DNA of 15,844 nucleotides from Candidatus Woesearchaeota archaeon. GTDB taxonomy: Archaea; Nanobdellota; Nanobdellia; Woesearchaeales; JACQNA01. The notes beneath the pieces are model-generated. The model saw only the letters and a list, made by a program, of their open reading frames with translations, did not search any database and had not been told where the DNA came from. The position numbers and the translations under genes were made by a program. Shown one piece after another: positions 4,764-13,800 of this stretch. The stretch lies in assembly GCA_016203335.1 (NCBI GenBank), contig JACQNA010000058.1:1-15844 (forward strand), written 5' to 3'. Position 1 is the first letter of the stretch. Each line of letters opens with the position of its first letter.

Positions 4764-5671
4764 TCGTCATCCTCCTCTCCCCTGGCCACGGTAGTAAAGC
4801 GGATGCCGCATTCCGGGCAGTCTGCATCATCTTTGTCCACTGCTGCCCCGCAGTTCTTGCAGTAGGTGTCGCAATGGGAGCAGCGCCAGTACTCGCCGAT
4901 GTGCTCTAACGGGCTGCTGCAGTCCGGGCAAAGGTCGCCCTGCGCTGCCGGCATTTCCCTGGTGCGCTCCCTGAGCAGCTTCTTTATCTCTGTCTTGGTT
5001 AATTTCTCTTTTTTGTTGGCAGCGGCGTAATCCATCAGATAAGAGGTATGCTGCAGCGCGAGAGCAAGGCTTTTTTCTGATTCCTCCAGGATCCCGGCAA
5101 TGAGGTCCGGCGCCAGCCAGCTCTTCGGCAGCCGCTGCATGATCACCTGGGCTGCTTCCTGGTCGTCCAGCGGCCTGAGGCGGATGACCCGCTCTCCGAT
5201 GCGGTCCCGCAGCGAATCAGTAAACGGCGCTGCCTTGTATTCTTGTAGGGTAAAGATGACTGATTTCAGGTAATCCTGGTCATAGAAATACTTGATGTGC
5301 TCGCAGTTTTTTTTAGTGAGCTGCTGGACATTGTCAAAGAGGAGAATCATGCCCCTGGGCTTGTGCTTCAGGAGCCTTCCGCGAAATAGCCCGGAGCGCT
5401 TCACGAGCAGGCTTTCAATGTTCAGGCGCTTGCTCACCGTGTTGCCATCAATGTAGATGACCTTTCCCTTGCCCCGGTGCTTGGTGATGGCATGCCTGAG
5501 GAGCATGGTCTTGCCTATGCCGTCTTTGCCCTCAATCACCAGCATATTGCCCGCGTCAATCGCGTACAGAATGTCTGCTGCTTCCCTGGAGCGGTTCACC
5601 AGGGGAAAGTTCACCCGGAATGGATTTGCCTCCAGGGGATTGTCGTCGTAGCCCAGTTCTTCATACCACAT
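4760..5671 (-). CDS. P-loop ATPase paralogue with altered Walker B and double zinc ribbon
   Basis: A 303-aa paralogue of the following gene, with the same opening (WYEELGYDDNPLE) and Walker A GKDGIGKT (48-55). Its Walker B reads ILLFDNVQQ: Asp113 is kept but the catalytic Glu is replaced by Asn114, so it may bind ATP yet hydrolyse poorly. Residues 248-288 form two consecutive zinc ribbons: Cys248/251/264/267 and Cys271/274/285/288, all in CxxC pairs. The tail is acidic (GEEDDE). The domain order is ATPase core, lid helices (about 165-245), then ribbons that could bind nucleic acid or a protein partner. It is 92 nt downstream of the giant beta-helix gene. The ATG at 5671 is preceded by GGATGATC, a partial match to the archaeal ribosome-binding sequence. 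Its cellular role is not recognised. Confidence 0.83.
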   Translation of the reverse strand: MWYEELGYDDNPLEANPFRVNFPLVNRSREAADILYAIDAGNMLVIEGKDGIGKTMLLRHAITKHRGKGKVIYIDGNTVSKRLNIESLLVKRSGLFRGRLLKHKPRGMILLFDNVQQLTKKNCEHIKYFYDQDYLKSVIFTLQEYKAAPFTDSLRDRIGERVIRLRPLDDQEAAQVIMQRLPKSWLAPDLIAGILEESEKSLALALQHTSYLMDYAAANKKEKLTKTEIKKLLRERTREMPAAQGDLCPDCSSPLEHIGEYWRCSHCDTYCKNCGAAVDKDDADCPECGIRFTTVARGEEDDE

Positions 5672-5721
5672 AGGATCATCCTGTTTGCACTATCACTCTG
5701 CCCTTTTCACCTCTTTTTCTC

Positions 5722-5752
5722 TTTTTTAATGATTTAGCGTATGGATTATATA
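5722..5752 (-). promoter_or_regulatory. Candidate promoter for the ATPase pair
   Basis: On the minus strand TATATAAT (5745-5752) and a weaker ATTAAAAAAG (about 5721-5730) lie in the 92-nt gap between the beta-helix gene stop and the ATPase start. Either would give a leader of roughly 30-50 nt. That suits the Shine-Dalgarno-like GGATGATC at 5674-5681 and contrasts with the leaderless genes elsewhere in the window. Confidence 0.4.
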
Positions 5753-5763
5753 TGATGATGCAT

Positions 5764-8700
5764 TTAGTTGTGCTTCTTTTCGCCGGTCTCCCGGTAGAGC
5801 TGCGCTTTCTTGTACATGGCTTCCGCATCCTCGCGCCTGCCCCGGCGGTAGAGCTCTTCTGCCCTGCGGTGGTACCCTACTGCCTTGCGGTAATACCAGG
5901 CATGGTCATGCGTGCCCAGCATGCCTCCCTCGCGGATGAAGATAAGGTAGAGCAGGTAAAGCACAACCAGCCCAACGACGATGTATAGGGTGATTCTCGC
6001 CTTGAGTAGGGACGCTGCCTTGCCGGCGAAACCAGCGACTGCGCCGGTGATGCCTGCGAGCCCTGATTCAGCTGGCTGCGCTGCAGGAGCTTCTTCTGGA
6101 AGCGGCAGCTCAGCTGCCTCTTCTGCAGCGGTTTCTGCCGGCGCTTCCTCTGGTTCAGGCGCAACAGCTGGCGCTGGCGCAGCGACTATTCCGCCGCCAC
6201 CTCCGCCTCCGCCGCCACCGCCACCGCCTCCAGCGCCTCCGGAAGCGGGAGTTGCGGTTTCAGCATAGGCGGCAAACTTCGTGAAGTGCTTGGTCCAGAT
6301 CACTAAGTCACTTCCTGACTGCGTATAGCAGTCGCCTGCTACAGGTAAGGTATCGGGATCAGATATCTCGCCAGCAGTACATGCTGCTATGGCATGGAAT
6401 ACATTCTGCTCATCAGTAAAGCCTGCCTTGCGCTCACTGAGGCCGGGCAGCACCAAGCGCACTGCCTTGGTAAAATTAAGCGATGTGCCAATGGCACCAA
6501 CCTCGATGACTGCATCGACGCTGGAGATTTGGTTGCCTGCGGACGCTGTTGGAGTAACCTCGGTGCTGTCTTTTACCGCAGGTATATTTATCAGGCCGTT
6601 CCAGTTACCGGAGCCGGTAACAACGGTCGCTGCCGGAATGAGCACATCGTATTTCCGTGATGCGGTTGCACGCGACATATTGAGCGAGTTTGCTCCCAAG
6701 GTGACATTATTGCCGGACTTTAAGGAGATAAGGTTCAGGGTGATATTTGCCTTCTCGTCAATCGTTGCGGGAACTGCAATCGCAGAGATGCCTGCTGCGT
6801 TTGAAGAATCAATGACAATCTCGTTCTCCTCTGCGGAAACATCAACCTTGCCTGAGGAATCAGCAACCGCCGGGGCCGCGCGCTTCTTGACGGTAAAGAG
6901 GAATGACTTGTCTGTTGTTTTCTGGTTCCGGGAGAGGGTGGCGGTAAGGGTTACTGAGGTATCTGCATTCGGCCTGCTCACATTTCCTTTTGTACCATAG
7001 TTTGTATCTAAGGTAGTATTGTCTGTTGATGACCAGGTGATGTTCACTGCCGTACTCGTGAGATTGCCGGGCAGGAAGAGGTCGCCAAGAATATTGTCTG
7101 AGGCAGTGTTGCCGTTGAGGAGCAGGGCTGCGGTCAATGCTGATTTTGCTGTGGAGAGCGCAATCTCATCAGGGTCTGCTGTCCCGGGCACGATAAACGT
7201 GAAAGAGGTGCTGTTGCTTGCTGCTTTTCTGGCAACGGTTGCAGTGAGGGCAACTGTCTGGTTTGCTCCCTGCGGCCGGAAGACCGTTCCGGTTGTGCTG
7301 ATAAGCGCGGAATTGCTGGACGCCCAGCGGATGGATGTTCCCTTGATTCCCCTAGCGGTGAGATTGAGGTTGTTGATGGTGGTGTTCTCATCAGGGTTAT
7401 TGGGGTTGATGATGAAGTAGGTGAGCGCTGCGGTTGCGTCTGCCACTGCAAGGGCATCTGATTCTGTCTCTGCCAGGATGGTGACAGTGAAGTCTTGTTT
7501 CGCCGGCTCATGCCCTGTCTTGGTGATGGTTGCGGAAAGGTTAACATTGGCATTTCCTGCGCCTGCTGCTGGTCTTGTAATGTTCCCTTTCGGAACAGTC
7601 AAAAGAGTTGTGTTGCTGCTCTTCCAGGTTATCTTGGTGTCCATGCTGCCGGAGAGGATGAGGTTAAGGCCGGTGATGATATTGCTGAGGTCTGCATTCG
7701 CTCCTGTGATCAGCGCATCAGTGAGGCTTGATGCAGCAGTACTGGTCTCGCCGCGGAGGAGGGATTTGGACGAGTCGGTGTACCAGGGGGTGTAGTCCAC
7801 TCTGCCGCTGATGAGCGCAGAGAGAGTTGCATTGTCGCCGCTGCCCCAGAAGTTCTTTTCTGCGTTCAACAGATTAGTAGAATCATTGTTTTGTATATTG
7901 TAGGTTACACTATCTGTGATGATGTTATTATTAACGGTTATTCCGCTTGCATTAATCTTAGCCCACACGCCAACATCGTTCGTTTGTATGGTATTGTTCG
8001 ATATATCGGCATTAGTGAAAGTTGATAAAGAGTCATAACCGAGTTTTATGCCGTACTTAAATCCTTTACTGGCAGACGACCCTTTAATGGTATTGCGCGT
8101 AACTGACACATCTGCGACATTATGCGTATCTCCTGCTTCAGCGCCATTTGCACCGCCGATGTTTATCCCTTGCCACCCCCCTGCACCGAAATTATCAGGT
8201 GCTAGGTCGGTGATGATGATATTATCGCTTATTGCCATTTTCGAGCGTTCTGTAGTGATTGCACGAAGAACTGCCCCCTTGAACTGATTGTTCTTTATTG
8301 TTGCAGTATGGCGCCCGGTATCCAGATTTATCCAGATTCCTTCATAGCCTGCAGTTCCACCGCTCAGATTGGTGAAAAGGTTGTCATGGATATTTAAACC
8401 TGAAATATTAACAGCAGGCTGGCTGTTATAACGCCATGTTTGTATTGCTTGAGATGTTTCATTTTCATTTGCAGCGGGTGTTACTTTGAATGTATTGTTG
8501 TAAATCTCAACATCAGATGCTCCAATCACCATTCCCGATACATAATTATTCGCTACATAATCAGGGCCTTCTATGGTAAAGCCATGGATTTTGACCCCGC
8601 TTGCCGAGATATTGATGTTTGGAGCAGCTTCAGGAGGGGGAACTGCATGGCGAGTTACGCCTTTTATCGTAGTTGTCGAATCTCCAGCGCCGATTATGTT

Positions 8701-10767
8701 TAGGCTCGTTTTTGTAGTGGGTATTGCCAAATCTTGAACATACGTGCCCGCTAAGACATTTATCGTTTGTCCTGCAGCTGCGGCATCGATTGCTGCCTGA
8801 ATGGTATTGTACACAGAGCCATTCGCATTTTCGACATTGTGGTTCCTTTCGTTGCCATTCGCTGCATCGAGCCATGGCGTGGTGAGCACATTCCCTGCTG
8901 CTTTATTACCTGGACCTGTTGCGTCACCCCAGAAGTTGCGCGTAGCATTGAGCAAAGCGGCGTCTTCATTCTTTAGGGTTTCGCTCTGTACACCCAGTAG
9001 GAAATTATTATTATTAACCGCAACATTCGTAACCCGCGCTCCGGCGCGGAGTGCCCGCGCTCCCCAGTTAGTAAACGTGTTGCCGGTAACTGTCACCCTG
9101 TCGATACCTGTATTTGCCTCTCCGGTGCCCAGATTGGACAAATTCGCAATGAATGCTACCATGCTGCTGTCACGACTATCTCGGATAGTGTTATTCCTGA
9201 ACACGAGATCCCGAAGAATTGACCGATTGCTGCTCCAGATAACATTGCTGGCATTAAGCTGGGAAGCTGAGCCATCAAGCGTGTTGTTGCTGACTTCTGA
9301 ATTGTTTACATCATAAAGCTCAAGGGTAACGCCAGCATTAGCGGTGATGGTATTCCTTAGGATTTGCCATCCGGAGTGGGCGCCATCTGCCTGCTCAGCA
9401 TAGATGCCTGCGGAACGTATGTCATTAGTCGTGATAGTGTTCTGCATGACTTTGAGGTTTTTGGATCCAGTACAGCCAGAGTCTGTTCCGCAAACCCAGA
9501 TGCCGCGGTGGCTGCCTTCAGTAGATAGGATACTTATGCTTACATTTGTAATAAGGACATTATCAGCGTCAAGAAGCGTGATGCCATCTCCTCCGAGAGT
9601 TTGTTGCGTTTCTATTCGGAGATTACTGAGTGTTGCATTATCCGCAGTTATCTTAAAACCATAATTGCCTGCACCTGGCTGAATGATGGTTGCGCTGCCC
9701 ACACCCCGGATAGTAACGCCTTTTGTTACATTAATGCTGCTCTCATTATATGTGCCAGCTGATACATCGATTATTTCCCCTTCCACAGCAGTATTCAGCG
9801 CATCCTGGAGGATGGTGCTGCCTAATGGCGAGACAAAATGGCGGACAGCTGGCCCAATGCCTGAGCCGAATGTATTGCCGCTGATTGTTGTGCTGAAAAC
9901 ATGATTGAAGCTTTGATTATCACTCTGGCCGATCTGGATGGCTGCATTCTTCCAGTTGGTAAATGAGTTGCCGATGATTTGCAGCCCACTCACCATCGTT
10001 GGGATGCTGCTCGGTGTAGAGAAATCAGACTCTACCCAGAAGGATGGAGTGACGCCGGACACATTGCCATTTCCTTTGAAATTGTTGCGGGCAAATACCC
10101 CGCCGGTGAGGTTGGAAAGCTCTGAGGCATAGACCACCGTAACACTTCCTGAGGGAGAGAAGGTGTTGTCCTCTACCTGAACCGTGCTGGTATCATAGAG
10201 CTCCAGGTCAACGCCGAGGTTTGGGGCTGAAATTGTGTTATTCTTTATTGTCCATCCGCTGTGCGCAGGAGATGACCAGTCCGCATATATTCCTGTGGAC
10301 TTGCCGTTGATGGTTATGGTGTTCCGCGAGATGTTGAGATTCTGAATTCCAGTGCAGCCGCTGTTGTTGCCGCATACCCAGATGCCTAATGCAGTGTCGC
10401 CGGTTGTGGTGATGGTGTTGTCAAATATTTTTGTATTATTCGCCTGCACCATAATGGAGATGTTAGTGCTGCCGTTTTGGCCAGAAACAGAGATAATAGT
10501 GAAGTTCTGGATGACCGCGTTGTTCGCAGTTATCTTGAATGCATATGTCCCTGACAACGGCTGGAGAGTGGTGGTATTGCCGATGAAGGTGACTGATTTG
10601 TTGAGGTCAACGCTTTCCGCAAATGTGCCTGCGGGAGCGGTGATGCTGCTTCCCGGGGTTGCCGCATTGATAAGATCCTGCAATACACCCGCAGCCGCAC
10701 CCTGCACAGCTAGGAGAAGAAACAGAACGCCATAAATAGTGCATACTCTTTTTTTCACCGCTTTCAC
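5764..10767 (-). CDS. Giant membrane-anchored surface protein: NosD beta-helix, atrophied-Ig repeats, TPR-like tail
   Basis: About 1667 aa. An N-terminal signal peptide (KKR, then a hydrophobic run ending AVQGAAA) is followed by a right-handed beta-helix, residues about 28-1008, of NosD/pectate-lyase-like type. It is rich in Asn turns (NNT, NNF) and N-x-S/T sequons, with NFWG closing motifs. Residues about 1012-1290 hold three repeats resembling atrophied bacterial Ig domains (ITWKSSN, IRWASSN, ITWSSTD cores). A domain ending in VIWTKHFTKFAAYAE precedes a run of 14 Gly (with a shorter Gly run just before it), a Pro/Ala/Glu linker, one transmembrane helix (about 1589-1608) and a basic Tyr-rich cytoplasmic tail with one TPR-like motif. 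The product should be displayed outside the cell, probably binding or processing polysaccharide or forming a surface layer. The start is uncertain among TTG 10770, GTG 10767 and GTG 10758; all keep the signal peptide. Confidence 0.88.
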   Translation of the reverse strand: MKAVKKRVCTIYGVLFLLLAVQGAAAGVLQDLINAATPGSSITAPAGTFAESVDLNKSVTFIGNTTTLQPLSGTYAFKITANNAVIQNFTIISVSGQNGSTNISIMVQANNTKIFDNTITTTGDTALGIWVCGNNSGCTGIQNLNISRNTITINGKSTGIYADWSSPAHSGWTIKNNTISAPNLGVDLELYDTSTVQVEDNTFSPSGSVTVVYASELSNLTGGVFARNNFKGNGNVSGVTPSFWVESDFSTPSSIPTMVSGLQIIGNSFTNWKNAAIQIGQSDNQSFNHVFSTTISGNTFGSGIGPAVRHFVSPLGSTILQDALNTAVEGEIIDVSAGTYNESSINVTKGVTIRGVGSATIIQPGAGNYGFKITADNATLSNLRIETQQTLGGDGITLLDADNVLITNVSISILSTEGSHRGIWVCGTDSGCTGSKNLKVMQNTITTNDIRSAGIYAEQADGAHSGWQILRNTITANAGVTLELYDVNNSEVSNNTLDGSASQLNASNVIWSSNRSILRDLVFRNNTIRDSRDSSMVAFIANLSNLGTGEANTGIDRVTVTGNTFTNWGARALRAGARVTNVAVNNNNFLLGVQSETLKNEDAALLNATRNFWGDATGPGNKAAGNVLTTPWLDAANGNERNHNVENANGSVYNTIQAAIDAAAAGQTINVLAGTYVQDLAIPTTKTSLNIIGAGDSTTTIKGVTRHAVPPPEAAPNINISASGVKIHGFTIEGPDYVANNYVSGMVIGASDVEIYNNTFKVTPAANENETSQAIQTWRYNSQPAVNISGLNIHDNLFTNLSGGTAGYEGIWINLDTGRHTATIKNNQFKGAVLRAITTERSKMAISDNIIITDLAPDNFGAGGWQGINIGGANGAEAGDTHNVADVSVTRNTIKGSSASKGFKYGIKLGYDSLSTFTNADISNNTIQTNDVGVWAKINASGITVNNNIITDSVTYNIQNNDSTNLLNAEKNFWGSGDNATLSALISGRVDYTPWYTDSSKSLLRGETSTAASSLTDALITGANADLSNIITGLNLILSGSMDTKITWKSSNTTLLTVPKGNITRPAAGAGNANVNLSATITKTGHEPAKQDFTVTILAETESDALAVADATAALTYFIINPNNPDENTTINNLNLTARGIKGTSIRWASSNSALISTTGTVFRPQGANQTVALTATVARKAASNSTSFTFIVPGTADPDEIALSTAKSALTAALLLNGNTASDNILGDLFLPGNLTSTAVNITWSSTDNTTLDTNYGTKGNVSRPNADTSVTLTATLSRNQKTTDKSFLFTVKKRAAPAVADSSGKVDVSAEENEIVIDSSNAAGISAIAVPATIDEKANITLNLISLKSGNNVTLGANSLNMSRATASRKYDVLIPAATVVTGSGNWNGLINIPAVKDSTEVTPTASAGNQISSVDAVIEVGAIGTSLNFTKAVRLVLPGLSERKAGFTDEQNVFHAIAACTAGEISDPDTLPVAGDCYTQSGSDLVIWTKHFTKFAAYAETATPASGGAGGGGGGGGGGGGGGIVAAPAPAVAPEPEEAPAETAAEEAAELPLPEEAPAAQPAESGLAGITGAVAGFAGKAASLLKARITLYIVVGLVVLYLLYLIFIREGGMLGTHDHAWYYRKAVGYHRRAEELYRRGRREDAEAMYKKAQLYRETGEKKHN
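6191..6240 (-). repeat. Poly-glycine (GGN) simple repeat
   Basis: A tract of GGN codons, seen as tandem ccg/ccn triplets on the plus strand, encodes an almost unbroken Gly run between the ectodomain and the Pro/Ala/Glu-rich stalk of the giant beta-helix protein. Such triplet runs are prone to slippage and could vary in length between strains, acting as a flexible spacer. Confidence 0.8.
8815..9811 (-). repeat. Beta-helix module 2 (duplicated with module 1)
   Basis: It opens with LQDALNTAVEGEII..SAGTYNE and repeats YGFKITADNATLSNLRI, GIWVCGTDSGCTG, AHSGWQILRNTI and VTLELYD from module 1, then adds extra coils and an NFWGDATGPG closing motif. A third, more distant module (NTIQAAIDAAAAGQTINVLAGTY) follows at about 7740-8812 and ends in NFWGSGDN. 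Confidence 0.8.
9812..10689 (-). repeat. Beta-helix module 1 (duplicated with module 2)
   Basis: This opens with LQDLINAATPGSSI..PAGTF and continues with YAFKITANNAVIQNFTI, GIWVCGNNSGCTG, AHSGWTIKNNTI and VDLELYD. The same landmarks recur in order in the adjacent module, showing a tandem duplication of roughly 290 residues that has since diverged. The paired cysteines of CGNNSGCTG may form a disulfide-closed loop. Confidence 0.8.
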
Positions 10768-10770
10768 CAA

Positions 10771-10817
10771 CCACCCCTTTTATATTCCGCTCTGTTTGGT
10801 GGGGGCATCTATATAAA
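10771..10817 (-). promoter_or_regulatory. Promoter and ribosome-binding region of the giant beta-helix gene
   Basis: The minus strand carries a canonical TTTATATA (10810-10817), a second box ATATAAAA (10778-10785), and a Shine-Dalgarno-like GGGGTGG (10771-10777). The distal box would give a leader of about 20 nt that includes the ribosome-binding site, suiting the GTG at 10767. The proximal box would give leaderless initiation at the GTG at 10758. The two boxes leave the start undecided. Confidence 0.5.
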
Positions 10818-10845
10818 GTTTTCTACTGTGGTGTTGTTGCCAGAT

Positions 10846-10862
10846 GGTAAATAAAAACAAGA
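10846..10862 (-). terminator. T-rich tract after the second giant gene
   Basis: Starting about 9 nt past the stop codon, the minus strand reads CTTGTTTTTATTTAC. This is an oligo-T signal of the kind used for archaeal termination, placed before the promoter of the next gene. No hairpin accompanies it. Confidence 0.4.
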
Positions 10863-10870
10863 TAATTTCT

Positions 10871-13800
10871 TTATTTCATCCAGGTTCCGCCGTAGCGGCA
10901 GGTGTAACCATCGGCAGCCATGCGGTCGATATTGCTCCGGCAGAGAACCCAAACGCCCTGCTCACTATTATAATTTGAGGCACAGAGCCCTTCATTGGAC
11001 ACCAGGCTGCCTGGGTTATAGCAGTTCCTGCTGTATACGCACTGGTCTGTTCGGCAAGTGGCCTTGTCCCAGCTGCCGGTGCTTATGCCGCGGTTGTTGT
11101 TTCCCTGGCGGTTGTAGGAGACGTATTCTTTTGTTACGGTGGTTGGTTTTGGCACCGCTAGCGGTTTCGGAACGCCCTCATCTGTCTGCCCGTCGCAATC
11201 GTTATCCACACTGTCCAATTCTTCATATGCGCAGGCTGCAGGAATAGTGCTGCCGTAGCAGACGCTGATGGAAGCGATGTCCAATATGCTGATTTCGTTA
11301 TCGTTATTGATGTTTGCTTTTGTACAATCGCCAGCAGGCGCCTGGCCGAAGCACTGCTGGACAATGGCCATATCCGCATCGTTCACTTTCCGGTCCCTGT
11401 TGATATCGGCCTGCAGGCATTCCGCTTTGCATTCCGCGCCATTGGGATGGATAGCAGCGCTATTGTCATTGCAGTCTAAGCTGTTGGCTGCATGCCCGCT
11501 TGGTACGGAACATGCCTGCGCACTGGCTGTTGAGCCATATCCGTCGCCATCCGCGTCGCGGTAGTAAGTGCCTTTGACGCCTTCGTCTACCTGGCTGTTG
11601 CAGTTATTGTCAGCGCCGTCGCAGATTTCGGCTGCGTTGGGGCGCACATTGGCGTTATTATCGCTGCAATCCGCGTTGTTGGAAACATAGCCACTCGGCT
11701 GGCCGCAGGATTGGATGGATGAGGAGGAGCCATAACCGTCGCCATCCGCATCCCTATAGTAAGTAGCTGTCGTGTAGGCGTTCCTGTCGTTGTCGTTGCA
11801 ATCTGCACTGTTGGAAGCATAGCCAGCCGCATTGCTGCAGACATAGGCAGCAGCTGTTGAGCCATATCCGTCGCCGTCGTTGTCCCGATAGCGCGTGCTC
11901 TTGGTGCCTTCATCTACGCTGCCGTCGCAGTTATTATCCACATCGTCGCAGGTTTCCGCTGTTGGCGTGCCCGATGTGCAGCTGCCTATCCATTGCCCTG
12001 CAGAGCACGCTTGGGCCGCGGTTTTGTAGCACGCGCCGATTCCGCAGGAGATCGGCCTGGAGAGCTGCTCATCAATCTGCCCGTTGCAGTTGTCATCCAT
12101 ATTATTACAGCTCTCGGCTGCATTGGGGTACACATTGGCGTTGTTGTCGTTGCAGTCCACATCGGAATTGTGCCCATCCTTGTCGTTATCGACAACCAAC
12201 GGTGCCAGGGTGAATTTGGGTACGCCGTTCTGCATGGTAACAGAAGCCACCTGCTGGCCAAAGACTGAGGCAATCTTTGCAATGTCCAGGACCGAGATTT
12301 CGCCATCGCTGTTCAGGTCAATGGCGCTGTCGAATTCCGCCGCAGTGGCAAAGATTTGGGCTACAACGGCAATGTCCAGGACATCTACTTGGCCATTATT
12401 GTTCAGGTCTTCCTTAACAGCACGGTTGTTGTTGATCGGGAATGCAAGATTTGGTCCGGCCAATGCGGATACGCGGCTTAATGTTCCAGCTGCCTGGACC
12501 CAGTAGTATTTGGACCCTTCGCTGGCGTTTGCTGCAACATCTACGGTTCCGATATTGCCCGACACGGCCAGGCTGCCCTTTGGCACGGTCTTGAGCAGCT
12601 GCGCAGCAGCGCTGTCCGGCCGGACATCTGCATAGATCCTGTATTCGGTCACGTCCGCATGGTCTGCGGAGAGGGTGAAGTTGATTTTGACCGCATTTCC
12701 GGAATCGCCGGGCTTGTCCACGGCATTCACATTGGCGGGCGCAGCAATATCTGCTTTGACGACATTGATCTGGACGCTCTTGGAATCCGAGCCGCCGCGG
12801 GTGTCTTTTGCCGTGAAGGTGAAGGTGTAGGTTCCGGGCTTGGTCAGCTTGACGCTGGGAGACTGCTGCGAGATGATGCCGCTATCCTTTACATTGGGGT
12901 CATTTTGGACGCAGTAGATGTGCACGGCTTCGCTGCAGGTGGCGAATCCGCTGCTGGCGGTTGGTTTCGTAAACCCTACGGTGCCAACAGGTACAGTCTG
13001 CAAAGTTTGCACCGGTACGACCTGCGGAACTTGCGTGGTGATGCATTTGGGATCGCCGTTCCACACATAGGACTGGGTGGTTGTCCAGTCGTCGCAGTCT
13101 CTTGAGCCCTGGCAGAGGTAAGTGCCTATGGTTACCTGATCATCTTTGGTTTCTGCGCAGAGGTCGTTGCGAGTGAAAGAAAGCACTTTTCCAGCAACTA
13201 CGTTCCCAAAGGCATCCTTATTGACTGTGATTTGCGGAGAGGATAAGCTGCCCACAAGGGTACCGTCCACTAGATGGTATTCATTAAAGAGGTTTAAGCG
13301 ATTCTTTACGGCATTTTGCGCCGTGCATCGATCGTTGGCATCGGTGGCAGACAAGAATGATTTATACGTTCCCAACAAGCCGGCTGCATCGGCTTCAAGC
13401 TGGCATTTTGCATCAGCGCCAGCCAATCCGCCCAAGGCGCCGGGCGCATACGCCGCTTTGCTCACGAATATGACTGCCTGGTCGCGGCTGTCGTAGCTGC
13501 CTACATTCCATTCATAATTGGAGATGGTCTCGCCATCCGGATCCGTTGCGAATCCGGACAGTTGCAGGGTGGCTCCTGCCCGTACGGCCTGTGAGGTGAT
13601 AGACAAGGTTGCAGTAGGTGCATTGTTCGGTGTGGACTCAATAACGCCCGAGTGCTTCAGGCCGTCAATCTTGTATTTGGCCCCTTCAATGGTGCAGGCA
13701 TAGCTCTCCCGGGTTACCCCATCGCAGGTCAATACGTGCTCGTTGGCCCCGCTGCAGTCTGCGCTTATCTCTTTCAAGGATAAGATTTCAGCGTCTTTTA

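Noticed and set aside
5764..6000. PGF-CTERM or sortase-type sorting signal on the beta-helix protein
   Set aside because: The C terminus has a membrane helix followed by about 60 cytoplasmic residues, with no PGF or LPXTG motif near the helix.
5981..6268. Plus-strand Pro/Ala-rich reading frame
   Set aside because: It is the antisense of the poly-Gly and Ala/Glu linker of the giant protein, low-complexity and without its own start signals.
6389..7000. Plus-strand frame of about 200 codons opposite the giant beta-helix gene
   Set aside because: It resembles no family and mirrors the atrophied-Ig codons on the opposite strand, which form a clear continuous protein.
11445..11900. Regular DNA repeats as a CRISPR array
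   Set aside because: The repeats are irregularly spaced, imperfect and in frame with the MopE-type protein repeats; there are no uniform spacers.
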